From Plumapathes pennacea (Eukaryota > Cnidaria > Anthozoa > Antipatharia > Myriopathidae): a stretch of DNA of 64,000 nt. The stretch lies in contig OZ038464.1 of NCBI GenBank assembly GCA_964036295.1, positions 15,864,443-15,928,442 of the forward strand, given 5' to 3'. This document shows positions 44,950 to 58,282 of the stretch, piece after piece. The first letter of the stretch is position 1. Each line of letters opens with the position of its first letter. The notes beneath the pieces are model-generated. The model did no database searches and was not told where the DNA came from. It saw nothing but the letters and a program-made list of their open reading frames with translations. The translations under genes were made by a program, and so were the position numbers.

Positions 44950-45905
44950 GTAAAAGGTCCATCTAAGCGAGTGTTGCAAGTGAAAAGGGTTATTGTCGGT
45001 TTACGTGAGTTGGATAGAAATTTGTGGTTTTGGAGGTCCAAAATACCGGTAAACCGTGGATTAGATCACTTCCAATATTGTGACGTTTTTGAGCAGATTT
45101 TTGGCGATTTCTGGATTAAAAAACATGGTGTTTTCGTTATTAAAAAGCCAAGTGGTGTCAACATTCTGGTGTAACGCGTAGTGTCACTTATGCAGAGCCG
45201 GGACTGAACTTGGTATATTAAGATATTCGACGATATATAGTTGGGCGACATAGACCAAAAGAGACTGAGGAGCGTGACGCCTCGACTTGTGACCAAGACT
45301 TTCACATTTCGAGGCTTAGCGAAGAGAAAAAAATAAAATAAAACACCTAATATAGGAGCAACCTACTCATGCTTGGAACAGCTAGGTTCAGAGTGTTATA
45401 AAATTTTGTACATCCCTAAAAAGAAAACCCTCGAGAAGTAACAGTTTATGAATTATAGTAGGATACTAAAAGCCATCATGAGCGGGATTTGACGCTATTA
45501 ATAAATCGCTGTGAGAAGTGGTGTTTTAGCTTACTAGATACGGAGTCGTAACTGCTACTGATCCTACTGAGTCCTTTTTTTTTGTGCTTGATATTATTTT
45601 AACCATTGGTGACTTTAAGTGAGAAGATGTAATACGCGCTATTAGAAAGGAGCAGGGGAAAGTAAAGAAGGAATTATTTAGCCACTTTTACAGTCATGAG
45701 AAGTAGCTAATAAAACTTTTTGATTTCCGTTAACGACTACTTTTGAACATGAAGTAAATGTTTATACTGAGTTAAAATTTTTGTCGAATTGAGCGGATGT
45801 CCCGACTCTGCCTGGCAAGTTTGATTGTCAAGTGGCCCGCCAAAATATCTCAGCCTCGCCAACGGCGCATGAGTGTGAACGTGGTTTTTATAAACCTCCT
45901 ATAAT

Positions 45906-47069
45906 CATAAACATTACAATTTCCTCGAATGTGATTGGCTCATAACACCACCGATTAATCATTAATTGGACACCTATTGTTCTGTAATCGGATACTTCTT
46001 TGTTCTGTAATCGGACAGTTGGCTTATCCAATCATAAGCAAGAGCGAAATTTAAATGCACCAATCAGCATTACACTGCTTTTCAGTGGAAAAAGCGATTG
46101 CCGGTGTGAGTTTGTGGCATCTCGAAAGGCGAATTTTGTTAATTGTTGGACAACTTAAAATGTAAGGAACAGTTTGTGGTCAGGCGAAGAACGTGAACAG
46201 TCACTATGGAACGAAAGAAGACAGGAAATTTTCGCCGATCGGACGCGTTTGTTTAGTGCACAACGTCGCCAGCAAGCTGTGCTATAGCCACTCTGCAACT
46301 TACGGCTCAATGTCAATGATCGTCGTTAATTCATTTCAAATTCATGGAAGACTTTTAACTTTGTTGTGATGGACTGTGATGGACAAATATTCCTCGAGAA
46401 TTAAGCCGTCAAGAAATCGGTAAGTTTGGATTGTGCCGACCCGCTAAGATACAGATTTTTTCCAGTCTTTAATATTTCCTTTGAATGCCTTGTAAACTTC
46501 TGTGAAAAAATAAACTAGTATTCTAAGTTTCAAAGGACCTGTTAAGTTCATAAATGTAAACCTGAAAAGTCGAAAGAAACTGTCTTTCAATTTGTGAGTT
46601 CGTTGGGTTTACTGATTTTTACTGAGTGTACAGAACTTATACATTTTTGAGTTTACTTCCAAATTCCGCATTCAACTCAAATCATTGGGTAAATTAGCTT
46701 CTTGTTTCTCTCAAGTATTTTAAGTTGATAAAACTGAGAGCTAGATGACTACGAACAAGCGGTTAACGTGTTTACAAACGCCGAGCCGTGTGTACGCGCG
46801 TGTTAAAATAGGTTGGCGATAAAGTATTTCTTGATGCTTTGTTTTTATGTATAGTACAGCAGAAGACGCTGAAGCTATATGATCACTTCATTCTCAGAAA
46901 TTGTAATATTTATGATTAATTGGTAAGAGGACTTCGTGTCGTCCGATGTCGGTCTGTAATCATACTCGTGATTACGAAATCGGACTCCCGCGAAGCGCGG
47001 TCGTCCGATTTCGTAATCACTCGTATGATTACAGCCCGAATCGGACTCCACTCAGTCCTATTACCATTA
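45906..47069. mobile_element. Composite insertion, second copy
   Basis: Same sequence as 42127-43290 at the same place in the unit. It arrived by the 3,779-bp duplication, not by a second transposition. Confidence 0.75.
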
Positions 47070-47225
47070 TTAATACCAAAAGAAATATTATGAGTTAAAC
47101 AAACCTTCACCAACCGGCGATGTAGTTTTAGAAATTCTAAGATTAAGGCTGTTTTACCAGAATCCAGCCTCTTACGCAATGAATGTGAGTTCACATTAAA
47201 GTTAATTATTTTGCTTTTATTCAAG

Positions 47226-47423
47226 ATGCTGATCTTCATGCTGTTGGGTATGTCGGTCGGAACGCCCTTCACTATGCGTGTCAGTCTGATGATGTGGCGA
47301 CGATACAATTGTTTTTGGACAAAGGATTTAAGATTGAGTGCGTTGACAAGGAAGATAGCACCCCACTGCTGCTTGCAGCGCTAGAAGGCCATGCGAACAC
47401 TGTAACTTTCCTGCTGTCAAAAG
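47226..47423 (+). CDS. ANK array exon 6
   Basis: Copy of exon 4 (EDST type, Asp junction) produced by the higher-order duplication; phase 1-1. Confidence 0.85.
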
Positions 47424-48530
47424 GTAAAAGGTCCATCTAAGCGAGTGTTGCAAGTGAAAAGGGTTATTGTCGGTTTACGTGAGTTGGATAGAAATTTGTG
47501 GTTTTGGAGGTCCAAAATACCGGTAAACCGTGGATTAGATCACTTCCAATATTGTGACGTTTTCGAGCAGATTTTTGGCGATTTCTGGATTAAAAAACAT
47601 GGTGTTTTCGTTATTAAAAAGCCAAGTGGTGTCAACATTCTGGTGTAACGCGTAGTGTCACTTATGCAGAGCCGGGACTGAACTTGGTATATTAAGATAT
47701 TCGACGATATATAGTTGGGCGACATAGACCAAAAGAGACTGAGGAGCGTGACGCCTCGACTTGTGACCAAGACTTTCACATTTCGAGGCTTAGCGAAGAG
47801 AAAAAAATAAAATAAAACACCTAATATAGGAGCAACCTACTCATGCTTGGAACAGCTAGGTTCAGAGTGTTATAAAATTTTGTACATCCCTAAAAAGAAA
47901 ACCCTCGAGAAGTAACAGTTTATGAATTATAGTAGGATACTAAAAGCCATCATGAGGGAGATTTGACGCTATTAATAAATCGCTGTGAGAAGTGGTGTTT
48001 TAGCTTACTAGATACGGAGTCGTAACTGCTACTGATCCTACTGAGTCCTTTTTTTTTGTGCTTGATATTATTTTAACCATTGGTGACTTTAAGTGAGAAG
48101 ATGTAATACGCGCTATTAGAAAGGAGCAGGGGAAAGTAAAGAAGGAATTATTTAGCCACTTTTACAGTCATGAGAAGTAGCTAATAAGACTTTTTGATTT
48201 CCGTTAACGACTGCTTTTGAACATGAAGTAAATGTTTATTCTGAGTTAAATTTTTTGTCGAATTGAGCGGATGTCCCGACTTTGCCTGGCAAGTTTGATT
48301 GTCAAGTGGCCCGCCAAAATATCTCAGCCTCGCCAGCGGCGCATGAGTGTGAACGTGGTTTTTATAAACCTCTTATAATACCAAAAGAAATATTATGAGT
48401 TAAACAAACCTTTACCAACCGGCGATGTAGTTTTAGAAATTCTAAGATTAAGGCTGTTTTACCAGAATCCAGCCTATTACGCAATGAATGTGAGTTCACA
48501 TTAAAGTTAATTACTTTGCTTTTATTCAAG

Positions 48531-48728
48531 GTGCTGATCTTCATGCTGTTGGGTATGTCGGTCGGAACGCCCTTCACTATGCGTGTCGGTCTGATGATGT
48601 GGCGACGATACAATTGTTTTTGGACAAAGGATTTAAGATTGAGTGCGTTGACAAGAAAGATAGCACCCCACTGCTGCTTGCAGCGCTAGAAGGCCATGCG
48701 AACACTGTAACTTTCCTGCTGTCAAAAG
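48531..48728 (+). CDS. ANK array exon 7
   Basis: Copy of exon 5 (KDST type, Gly junction) produced by the higher-order duplication; phase 1-1. Confidence 0.85.
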
Positions 48729-49840
48729 GTAAAAGGTCCATCTAAGCGAGTGTTGCAAGTGAAAAGGGTTATTGTCGGTTTACGTGAGTTGGATAGAAAT
48801 TTGTGGTTTTGGAGGTCCAAAATACCGGTAAACCGTGGATTAGATCACTTCCAATATTGTGACGTTTTTGAGCAGATTTTTGGCGATTTCTGGATTAAAA
48901 AACATGGTGTTTTCGTTATTAAAAAGCCAAGTGGTGTCAACATTCTGGTGTAACGCGTAGTGTCACTTATGCAGAGCCGGGACTGAACTTGGTATATTAA
49001 GATATTCGACGATATATAGTTGGGCGACATAGACCAAAAGAGACTGAGGAGCGTGACGCCTCGACTTGTGACCAAGACTTTCACATTTCGAGGCTTAGCG
49101 AAGAGAAAAAAATAAAATAAAACACCTAATATAGGAGCAACCTACTCATGCTTGGAACAGCTAGGTTCAGAGTGTTATAAAATTTTGTACATCCCTAAAA
49201 AGAAAACCCTCGAGAAGTAACAGTTTATGAATTATAGTAGGATACTAAAAGCCATCATGAGCGGGATTTGACGCTATTAATAAATCGCTGTGAGAAGTGG
49301 TGTTTTAGCTTACTAGATACGGAGTCGTAACTGCTACTGGTCCTACTTAATCCTTTTTTTTTTCTCTTTCTTTGATATTATTGTAACCACTGGTGACTTT
49401 CAGTGAGAAGATGGAATACGCGCTATTAGAAAGGAGCAGGGGAAAGTAAAGAAGGAATTATTTAGCCACTTTTACAGTCATGAGAAGTAGCTAATAAGAC
49501 TTTTTGATTTCCCTTAACGACTGCTTTTGAACATGAAGTAAATGTTTATTCTGAGTTAAATTTTTTGTCGAATTGAGCGGATGTCCCGACTCTGCCTGAC
49601 AAGTTTGATTGTCAAGTGGCCCGCCAAAATATCTCAGCCTCGCCAACGGCGCATGAGTGTGAACGTGGTGTTTTTTAACCTCCTATAATACCAAAAGAAA
49701 TATTATGAGTTAAACAAACCTCCACGAACCGGCGATGTAGTTTTAGAAATTCTAAGATTAAGGCTGTTTTACCAGAATCCAGCCTCTTACGCAATGAATG
49801 TGAGTTCACATTAAAGTTAATTACTTTGCTTTTATTCAAG

Positions 49841-50038
49841 GTGCTGATCTTCATGCTGTTGGGTATGTCGGTCGGAACGCCCTTCACTATGCGTGTCGGT
49901 CTGATGATGTGGCGACGATACAATTGTTTTTGGACAAAGGATTTAAGATTGAATGCATTGACAAGAATGGTGCCACCCCACTGCTGCTTGCAGCGCTAGA
50001 AGGCCATGCGAACACTGTAACTTTCCTGCTGTCAAAAG
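49841..50038 (+). CDS. ANK array exon 8
   Basis: Phase 1-1, Gly junction. Variable sites: GYVGRN, ACRSDD, IECIDKNGATP (the only exon with Ile for Val before DK), ALEGH. Confidence 0.85.
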
Positions 50039-51150
50039 GTAAAAGGTCCATCTAAGCGAGTGTTGCAAGTGAAAAGGGTTATTGTCGGTTTACGTGAGTT
50101 GGATAGAAATTTGTGGTTTTGGAGGTCCAAAATACCGGTAAACCGTGGATTAGATCACTTCCAATATTGTGACGTTTTCGAGCAGATTTTTGGCGATTTC
50201 TGGATTAAAAAACATGGTATTTTCGTTATTAAAAAGCCAAGTGGTGTCAACATTCTGGTGTAACGCGTAGTGTCACTTATGCAGAGCCGGGACTGAACTT
50301 GGTATATTAAGATATTCGACGATATATAGTTGGGCGACATAGACCAAAATAGACTGAGGAGCGTGACGCCTCGACTTGTGACCAAGACTTTCACATTTCG
50401 AGGCTTAGCGAAGAGAAAAAATAAAATAAAACACCTAATATAGGAGCAACCTACTCATGCTTGGAACAGCTAGGTTCAGAGTGTTATAAAATTTTGTACA
50501 TCCCTAAAAAGAAAACCCTCGAGAAGTAACAGTTTATGAATTATAGTAGGATACTAAAAGCCATCATGAGGGGGATTTGACGCTATTAATAAATCGCTGT
50601 GAGAAGTGGTGTTTTAGCTTACTAGATACGGAGTCGTAACTGCTACTGGTCCTACTTAATCCTTTTTTTTTTTCTCTCTCTTTGATATTATTGTAACCAC
50701 TGGTGACTTTCAGTGAGAAGATGGAATACGCGCTATTAGAAAGGAGCAGGGGAAAGTAAAGAAGGAATTATTTAGCCACTTTTACAGTCATGAGAAGTAG
50801 CTAATATGACTTTTTGATTTCCGTTAACGACTGCTTTTGAACATGAAGTAAATCTTTATTCTGAGTTAAATTTTTTGTCGAATTGAGCGGATGTCCCGAC
50901 TCTGCTTGACAAGTTTGATTGTCAAGTGGCCCGCCAAAATATCTCAGCCTCGCCAACGGCGCATGAGTGTGAACGTGGTTTTTATAAACCTCCTATAATA
51001 CCAAAAGAAATATTATGAGTTAAACAAACCTTCACCAACCGGCGATGTAGTTTTAGAAATTCTAAGATTAAGGCTGTTTTACCAGAATCCAGCCTCTTAC
51101 GCAATGAATGTGAGTTCACATTAAAGTTAATTACTTTGCTTTTATTCAAG

Positions 51151-51348
51151 ATGCTGATCTTCATGCTGTTGGGTTGTTCGGTCAGAACGCCCTTCACTAT
51201 GCGTGTCAGTCTGATGATGTGGCGACGATACAATTGTTTTTGGACAAAGGATTTAAGATTGAGTGCGTTGACAAGAATGGTGCCACCCCACTGCTGCTTG
51301 CAGCGCTAGAAGGCCATGCGAACACTGTAACTTTCCTGCTGTCAAAAG
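51151..51348 (+). CDS. ANK array exon 9
   Basis: Phase 1-1, Asp junction. Variable sites: GLFGQN, ACQSDD, DKNGATP, ALEGH. Close to exons 3 and 10. Confidence 0.85.
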
Positions 51349-52455
51349 GTAAAAGGTCCATCTAAGCGAGTGTTGCAAGTGAAAAGGGTTATTGTCGGTT
51401 TACGTGAGTTGGATAGAAATTTGTGGTTTTGGAGGTTCAAAATACCGGTAAACCGTGGATTAGATCACTTCCAATATTGTGACGTTTTTGAGCAGATTTT
51501 TGGCGATTTCTGGATTAAAAAACATGGTGTTTTCGTTATTAAAAAGCCAAGTGGTGTCAACATTCTGGTGTAACGCGTAGTGTCACTTATGCAGAGCCGG
51601 GACTGAACTTGGTATATTAAGATATTCGACGATATATAGTTGGGCGACATAGACCAAAAGAGACTGAGGAGCGTGACGCCTCGACTTGTGACCAAGACTT
51701 TCACATTTCGAGGCTTAGCGAAGAGAAAAAAATAAAATAAAACACCTAATATAGGAGCAACCTACTCATGCTTGGAACAGCTAGGTTCAGAGTGTTATAA
51801 AATTTTGTACATCCCTAAAAAGAAAACCCTCGAGAAGTAACAGTTTATGAATTATAGTAGGATACTAAAAGCCATCATGAGGGGGATTTGACGCTATTAA
51901 TAAATCGCTGTGAGAAGTGGTGTTTTAGCTTACTAGATACGGAGTCGTAACTGCTACTGATCCTACTGAGTCCTTTTTTTTTGTGCTTGATATTATTTTA
52001 ACCATTGGTGACTTTAAGTGAGAAAATGGAATACGCGCTATTAGAAAGGAGCAGGGGAAAGTAAAGAAGGAATTATTTAGCCACTTTTACAGTCATGAGA
52101 AGTAGCTAATAAAACTTTTTGATTTCCGTTAACGACTACTTTTGAACATAAAGTAAATGTTTATTCTGAGTTAAATTTTTTGTCGAATTGAGCGGATGTC
52201 CCGACTCTGCCTAGCAAGTTTGATTGTCAAGTGGCCCGCCAAAATATCTCAGCCTCGCCAACGGCGCATGAGTGTGAACGTGGTTTTTATAAACCTCCTA
52301 TAATACCAAAAGAAATATTATGAGTTAAACAAACCTTCACCAACCGGCGATGTAGTTTTAGAAATTCTAAGATTAAGGCTGTTTTACCAGAATCCAGCCT
52401 CTTACGCAATGAATGTGAGTTCACATTAAAGTTAATTACTTTGCTTTTATTCAAG

Positions 52456-52653
52456 ATGCTGATCTTCATCCTGTTGGGTTGTTCGGTCGGAACGCCCTTC
52501 ACTATGCGTGTAAGTCTGATGATGTGGCGACGATACAATTGTTTTTGGACAAAGGATTTAAGATTGAGTGCGTTGACAAGAATGGTGCCACCCCACTGCT
52601 GCTTGCAGCGCTAGAAGGCCATGCGAACACTGTAACTTTCCTGCTGTCAAAAG
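52456..52653 (+). CDS. ANK array exon 10
   Basis: Phase 1-1, Asp junction. Variable sites: LHPVGLFGRN (unique Pro), ACKSDD, DKNGATP, ALEGH. Its intron has a 3-bp insertion (tca at about 52854) relative to the other units. Confidence 0.85.
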
Positions 52654-53763
52654 GTAAAAGGTCCATCTAAGCGAGTGTTGCAAGTGAAAAGGGTTATTGT
52701 CGGTTTACGTGAGTTGGATAGAAATTTGTGGTTTTGGAGGTCCAAAATACCGATAAACCGTGGATTAGATCACTTCCAATATTGTGACGTTTTTGAGCAG
52801 ATTTTTGGCGATTTCTGGATTAAAAAACATGGTGTTTTCGTTATTAAAAAGCCATCAAGTGGTGTCAACATTCTGGTGTAACGCGTAGTGTCACTTATGC
52901 AGAGCCGGGACTGAACTTGGTATATTAAGATATTCGACGATATATAGTTGGGCGACATAGACCAAAAGAGACTGAGGAGCGTGACGCCTCGACTTGTGAC
53001 CAAGACTTTCACATTTCGAGGCTTAGCGAAGAGAAAAAAATAAAATAAAACACCTAATATAGGAGCAACCTACTCATGCTTGGAACAGCTAGGTTCAGAG
53101 TGTTATAAAATTTTGTACATCCCTAAAAAGAAAACCCTCGAGAAGTAACAGTTTATGAATTATAGTAGGATACTAAAAGCCATCATGAGGGGGATTTGAC
53201 GCTATTAATAAATCGCTGTGAGAAGTGGTGTTTTAGCTTACTAGATACGGAGTCGTAACTGCTACTGATCCTACTGAGTCCTTTTTTTTTGTGCTTGATA
53301 TTATTTTAACCATTGGTGACTTTAAGTGAGAAGATGTAATACGCGCTATTAGAAAGGAGCAGGGGAAAGTAAAGAAGGAATTATTTAGCCACTTTTACAG
53401 TCATGAGAAGTAGCTAATAAAACTTTTTGATTTCCGTTAACGACTACTTTTGAACATGAAGTAAATCTTTATTCTGAGTTAAAATTTTTGTCGAATTGAG
53501 CGGATGTCCCGACTTTGCCTGGCAAGTTTGATTGTCAAGTGGCCCGCCAAAATATCTCAGCCTCGCCAACGGCGCATGAGTGTGAACGTGGCTTTTATAA
53601 ACCTCCTATAATACCAAAAGAAATATTTTGAGTTAAACAAACCTTCACCAACCGGCGATGTAGTTTTAGAAATTCTAAGATTAAGGCTGTTTTACCAGAA
53701 TCCAGCCTATTACGCAATGAATGTGAGTTCACATTAAAGTTAATTACTTTGCTTTTATTCAAG

Positions 53764-53961
53764 GTGCTGATCTTCATGCTGTTGGGTATGTCGGTCGGAA
53801 CGCCCTTCACTATGCGTGTCAGTCTGATGATGTGGCGACGATACAATTGTTTTTGGACAAAGGATTTAAGATTGAGTGCGTTGACAAGGAAGATAGCACC
53901 CCACTGCTGCTTGCAGCGCTAAAAGGCCATGCGAACACTGTAACTTTCCTGCTGTCAAAAG
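53764..53961 (+). CDS. ANK array exon 11
   Basis: Phase 1-1, Gly junction. Variable sites: GYVGRN, ACQSDD, DKEDSTP, ALKGH. Same protein sequence as exon 12. Confidence 0.85.
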
Positions 53962-55068
53962 GTAAAAGGTCCATCTAAGCGAGTGTTGCAAGTGAAAAGG
54001 GTTATTGTCGGTTTACGTGAGTTGGATAGAAATTTGTGGTTTTGGAGGTCCAAAATACCGGTAAACCGTGGATTAGATCACTTCCAATATTGTGACGTTT
54101 TTGAGCAGATTTTTGGCGATTTCTGGATTAAAAAACATGGTGTTTTCGTTATTAAAAAGCCAAGTGGTGTCAACATTCTGGTGTAACGCGTAGTGTCACT
54201 TATGCAGAGCCGGGACTGAACTTGGTATATTAAGATATTCGACGATATATAGTTGGGCGACATAGACCAAAAGAGACTGAGGAGCGTGACGCCTCGACTT
54301 GTGACCAAGATTTTCACATTTCGAGGCTTAGCAAAGAGAAAAAAATAAAATAAAACACCTAATATAGGAGCAACCTACTCATGCTTGGAACAGCTAGGTT
54401 CAGAGAGTTATAAAATTTTGTACATCCCTAAAAAGAAAACCCTCAAGAAGTAACAGTTTATGAATTATAGTAGGATACTAAAAGCCATCATGAGGGGGAT
54501 TTGACGCTATTAATAAATCGCTGTGAGAAGTGGTGTTTTAGCTTACTAGATACGGAGTCGTAACTGCTACTGATCCTACTGAGTCCTTTTTTTTTGTGCT
54601 TGATATTATTTTAACCATTGGTGACTTTAAGTGAGAAGATGTAATACGCGCTATTAGAAAGGAGCAGGGGAAAGTAAAGAAGGAATTATTTAGCCACTTT
54701 TACAGTCATGAGAAGTAGCTAATAAAACTTTTTGATTTCCGTTAACGACTACTTTTGAACATGAAGTAAATCTTTATTCTGAGTTAAAATTTTTGTCGAA
54801 TTGAGCGGATGTCCCGACTTTGCCTGGCAAGTTTGATTGTCAAGTGGCCCGCCAAAATATCTCAGCCTCGCCAACGGCGCATGAGTGTGAACGTGGCTTT
54901 TATAAACCTCCTATAATACCAAAAGAAATATTTTGAGTTAAACAAACCTTCACCAACCGGCGATGTAGTTTTAGAAATTCTAAGATTAAGGCTGTTTTAC
55001 CAGAATCCAGCCTATTACGCAATGAATGTGAGTTCACATTAAAGTTAATTACTTTGCTTTTATTCAAG

Positions 55069-55266
55069 GTGCTGATCTTCATGCTGTTGGGTATGTCGGT
55101 CGGAACGCCCTTCACTATGCGTGTCAGTCTGATGATGTGGCGACGATACAATTGTTTTTGGACAAAGGATTTAAGATTGAGTGCGTTGACAAGGAAGATA
55201 GCACCCCACTGCTGCTTGCAGCGCTAAAAGGCCATGCGAACACTGTAACTTTCCTGCTGTCAAAAG
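55069..55266 (+). CDS. ANK array exon 12
   Basis: Phase 1-1. Same protein as exon 11. The two units differ by only a few intron bases (for example tagattacttcc here versus tagatcacttcc), marking a recent single-unit duplication. Confidence 0.85.
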
Positions 55267-56354
55267 GTAAAAGGTCCATCTAAGCGAGTGTTGCAAGTGA
55301 AAAGGGTTATTGTCGGTTTACGTGAGTTGGATAGAAATTTGTGGTTTTGGAGGTCCAAAATACCGGTAAACCGTGGATTAGATTACTTCCAATATTGTGA
55401 CGTTTTTGAGCAGATTTTTGGCGATTTCTGGATTAAAAAACATGGTGTTTTCGTTATTAAAAAGCCAAGTGGTGTCAACATTCTGGTGTAACGCGTAGTG
55501 TCACTTATGCAGAGCCGGGACTGAACTTGGTATATTAAGATATTCGACGATATATAGTTGGGCGACATAGACCAAAAGAGACTGAGGAGCGTGACGCCTC
55601 GACTTGTGACCAAGACTTTCACATTTCGAGGCTTAGCAAAGAGAAAAAAATAAAATAAAACACCTAATATAGGAGCAACCTACTCATGCTTGGAACAGCT
55701 AGGTTCAGAGAGTTATAAAATTTTGTACATCCCTAAAAAGAAAACCCTCAAGAAGTAACAGTTTATGAATTATAGTAGGATACTAAAAGCCATCATGAGG
55801 GGGATTTGACGCTATTAATAAATCGCTGTGAGAAGTGGTGTTTTAGCTTACTAGATACGGAGTCGTAACTGCTACTGATCCTACTTAATCCTTTTTTTTT
55901 TCTCTCTTTGATATTATTTTAACCACTGGTGACTTTAAGTGAGAAGATGTAATACGCGCTATTAGAAAGGAGCAGGGGAAAGTAAAGAAGGAATTATTTA
56001 GCCACTTACAGTCATGAGAAGTAGCTAATAAAACTTTTTGATTTCCGTTAACGACTACTTTTGAACATGAAGTAAATGTTTATTCTGAGTTAAAATTTTT
56101 GTCGAATTGAGCGGATGTCCCGACTTTGCCTGGCAAGTTTGATTGTCAAGTGGCCCGCCAAAATATCTCAGCCTCGCCAACGGCGCATGAGTGTGAACGT
56201 GGTTTTCATAAACCTCCTATAATACCAAAAGAAATATTATAAGTTAAACAAACCTTCACCAACCGGCGATGTAGTTTTAGAAATTCTAAGATTAAGGCTG
56301 TTTTACCAGAATCCAGCCTATTACGCAATGAATGTGAGTTCACATTAAAGTTAA

Positions 56355-58258
56355 AGGGGTACTTTGACCAAAATCGGACCATCACTTAAATTCAATTAAA
56401 AACAGTCAAAAACAATCTTTAGCACATCACTAACAATCCTACCAAACCGTTTGCCGAAATTATTTTTGGAAGTGCCACTTTTTGACCTCTGTTTTTCTTG
56501 AGCCGTGAATAAATCGATAATTCCGAGTGGGGATTGGAGAGACCGGCGTGACGTCATCTTACCAACGCAAAGTATCACAACTATAAGGGAAGTATGAAGT
56601 TTTGCAGAAGAGCGCGTGTAATTCTTGATTGAAATCGAAGTAGAATTTGGAATTTTCAAAGAAAACTGCACAACATGCCAGGTAGGTGTGTAGTGCAGGG
56701 CTGCGACAGCAAGTCCAACCCGAAAGAGGGCATTTCCCTTCACATTTCGCTCAACAATAAAGCGCTGTGCGCGATGTGGAAGAACGGTTTGTGCTACTTC
56801 ATCGCAAGAACTTCAATCCTGGTGATCGCTTCTCTGTCTGCTCGAAGCATTTCGAAGAGAGCTGTTTTTCAAGGCTCCACCAAGAAGGTTTTCTCCAGCA
56901 GACTGATTCCAGGATCAGTCCCCACAATTTGGAGAGCAACTAAAGATCGAGGCGAAAGTGCAAGAGATCGTCGTAAGTCTTGACGAGGGAATTTTTTCGA
57001 AGTTTGAGCAGTTTAAGAGTCCCAAAATTTGCAAACTGTCATCAAACTGCTTTCTTAGATGTTTCGTTTAGCAGAAATTGCAAGAACTGGACTTTCGCAT
57101 CGCACGCTGTGGCGGCGTGACAACTTGTTATGAGTCCATTCGAGTAAATTTGAAGCATTTTTCGGACTGATACAACTAAAAACCATACTATTACAAGCGT
57201 TAGTGAATACAAAAAGGCGGTGTTTCAGTGTGATTGTTGTAGCTTAATAAAACGGTCAAGTTAACTAGACGGCGGCTTTTCATATAGACACAACGCCGGG
57301 CGGAATCACACAACAGTCGGCATGTCAAATCAACGTAATTGTATTTATTCAAAATAGTGGCACTGTATACGATCTATGAATTTCACTTTACATTAAAACC
57401 CATGCATTTACTAGATCCTTCAATAATCTGATAGAATCAAAAAGTTCATGTTGATTTTGCAGTAGTTTGTGTGCTACTGACTTCGTAAATTTTCGAGTTC
57501 TGAAGTGTGTTAAAATTAATAATGATCTTACCACGTTCCAAAATTTACTTCTCGGCTGAACCTTTTCTTGAATTCGGCTTCTTCTTCGACCGTGACTTGC
57601 TCGACGTACGCCGCTAGTTCTTCGATGTTTTAATAGAATTGAAATGTTTTGACAGAATCGAAAAGTTCATGTTGATTTTGCAGTAATTTGAGCGCTACCG
57701 TCTTCGTAAATTTCCGAGTTCTCAAGCGACATTAATAATGGTCTTACCACGTTCCAAAATTTACTTCTCGGCTGAATCTTTTCTTGAATTCGGCTTCTTG
57801 TTCTTCTTCGACTGTGACTTGCTCGACGCACACCGCTATAGTTCTTCTTCCGTGGCAGCTGCTTCAAAGACTGTCGTCGTACGCAAACGTACTGCCTTCA
57901 ACACTTGAATGTACATGTCAAACATCTAATAATGACTCGTGAGTCGATAAAATAGAAGAATTCGAAGAAATTATCAATGAAAGTTCGCTCTCACTCGAAG
58001 ACATTTGCAAAGAAATGTGTGTGAAGTCCGCGTCTCGTTGGTAAGATGACGTCAGAGTGGTAAACCGCTGGCCCGAAATATTTATTCACGGCCAACATGG
58101 CGGACAGGCGTTTTAGCCTCCTTTGAATTAATATATCTCGGGAGTCTTACATCTGAAAAAAAAGTTTTTGGGACATTTTGCTATTCATACCATACACTTT
58201 CATTTAAAGTGGTTAAAATAGTATTTCAAAGTGGTCCGATTTTGGTCAAAGTACCCCT
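56355..58258. mobile_element. Kolobok-like TTAA transposon with THAP remnant
   Basis: The 1,904-bp insert begins aggggtactttgaccaaaat and ends with the exact inverse, flanked by TTAA at 56351-56354 and 58259-58262; the uninterrupted units have a single ttaa there. Subterminal inverted blocks (gacgtcatcttaccaacg at 56550 and its inverse at 58034) are also present. TTAA duplication, a G-rich terminus and a THAP-coding segment together suit the Kolobok superfamily; piggyBac shares the TTAA site but not THAP. An internal direct repeat of about 220-bp period covers 57430-57850. The element lies 20 bp upstream of ANK exon 13. Confidence 0.78.
56675..56943 (+). pseudogene. THAP zinc-finger fragment of the transposon
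   Basis: Starts MPGRCVVQGCDSKSN with the first Cys pair of a THAP (C2CH) finger. After a frame break near 56780-56795 the other frame continues HRKNFNPGDRF, SVCSKHFEESCF, up to a stop at 56941. THAP fingers are the DNA-binding parts of several transposases. The frame break and missing catalytic part make it non-functional. Unrelated to the ANK gene. Confidence 0.7.
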
Positions 58259-58282
58259 TTAATTACTTTGCTTTTATTCAAG

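Larger units (their letters stand above)
41298..49339 (+). repeat. Higher-order tandem duplication, period 3,779 bp
   Basis: Positions p and p+3,779 agree in every stretch compared, from about 41.3-41.7 kb to about 45.56 kb (partner 49.34 kb). This includes exons 4 and 5 versus 6 and 7 and the insert at 42127 versus 45906. Identity stops where 45560 reads actgatcctactgagtcc and 49339 reads actggtcctacttaatcc. The block of one insert-bearing and one plain unit was copied as a whole, very recently. Confidence 0.88.

Noticed and set aside
57667-57867. Arg-rich minus-strand frame inside the TTAA element
   Set aside because: It lies in the internal 220-bp direct repeat and the sister copy does not keep the frame; no motif.
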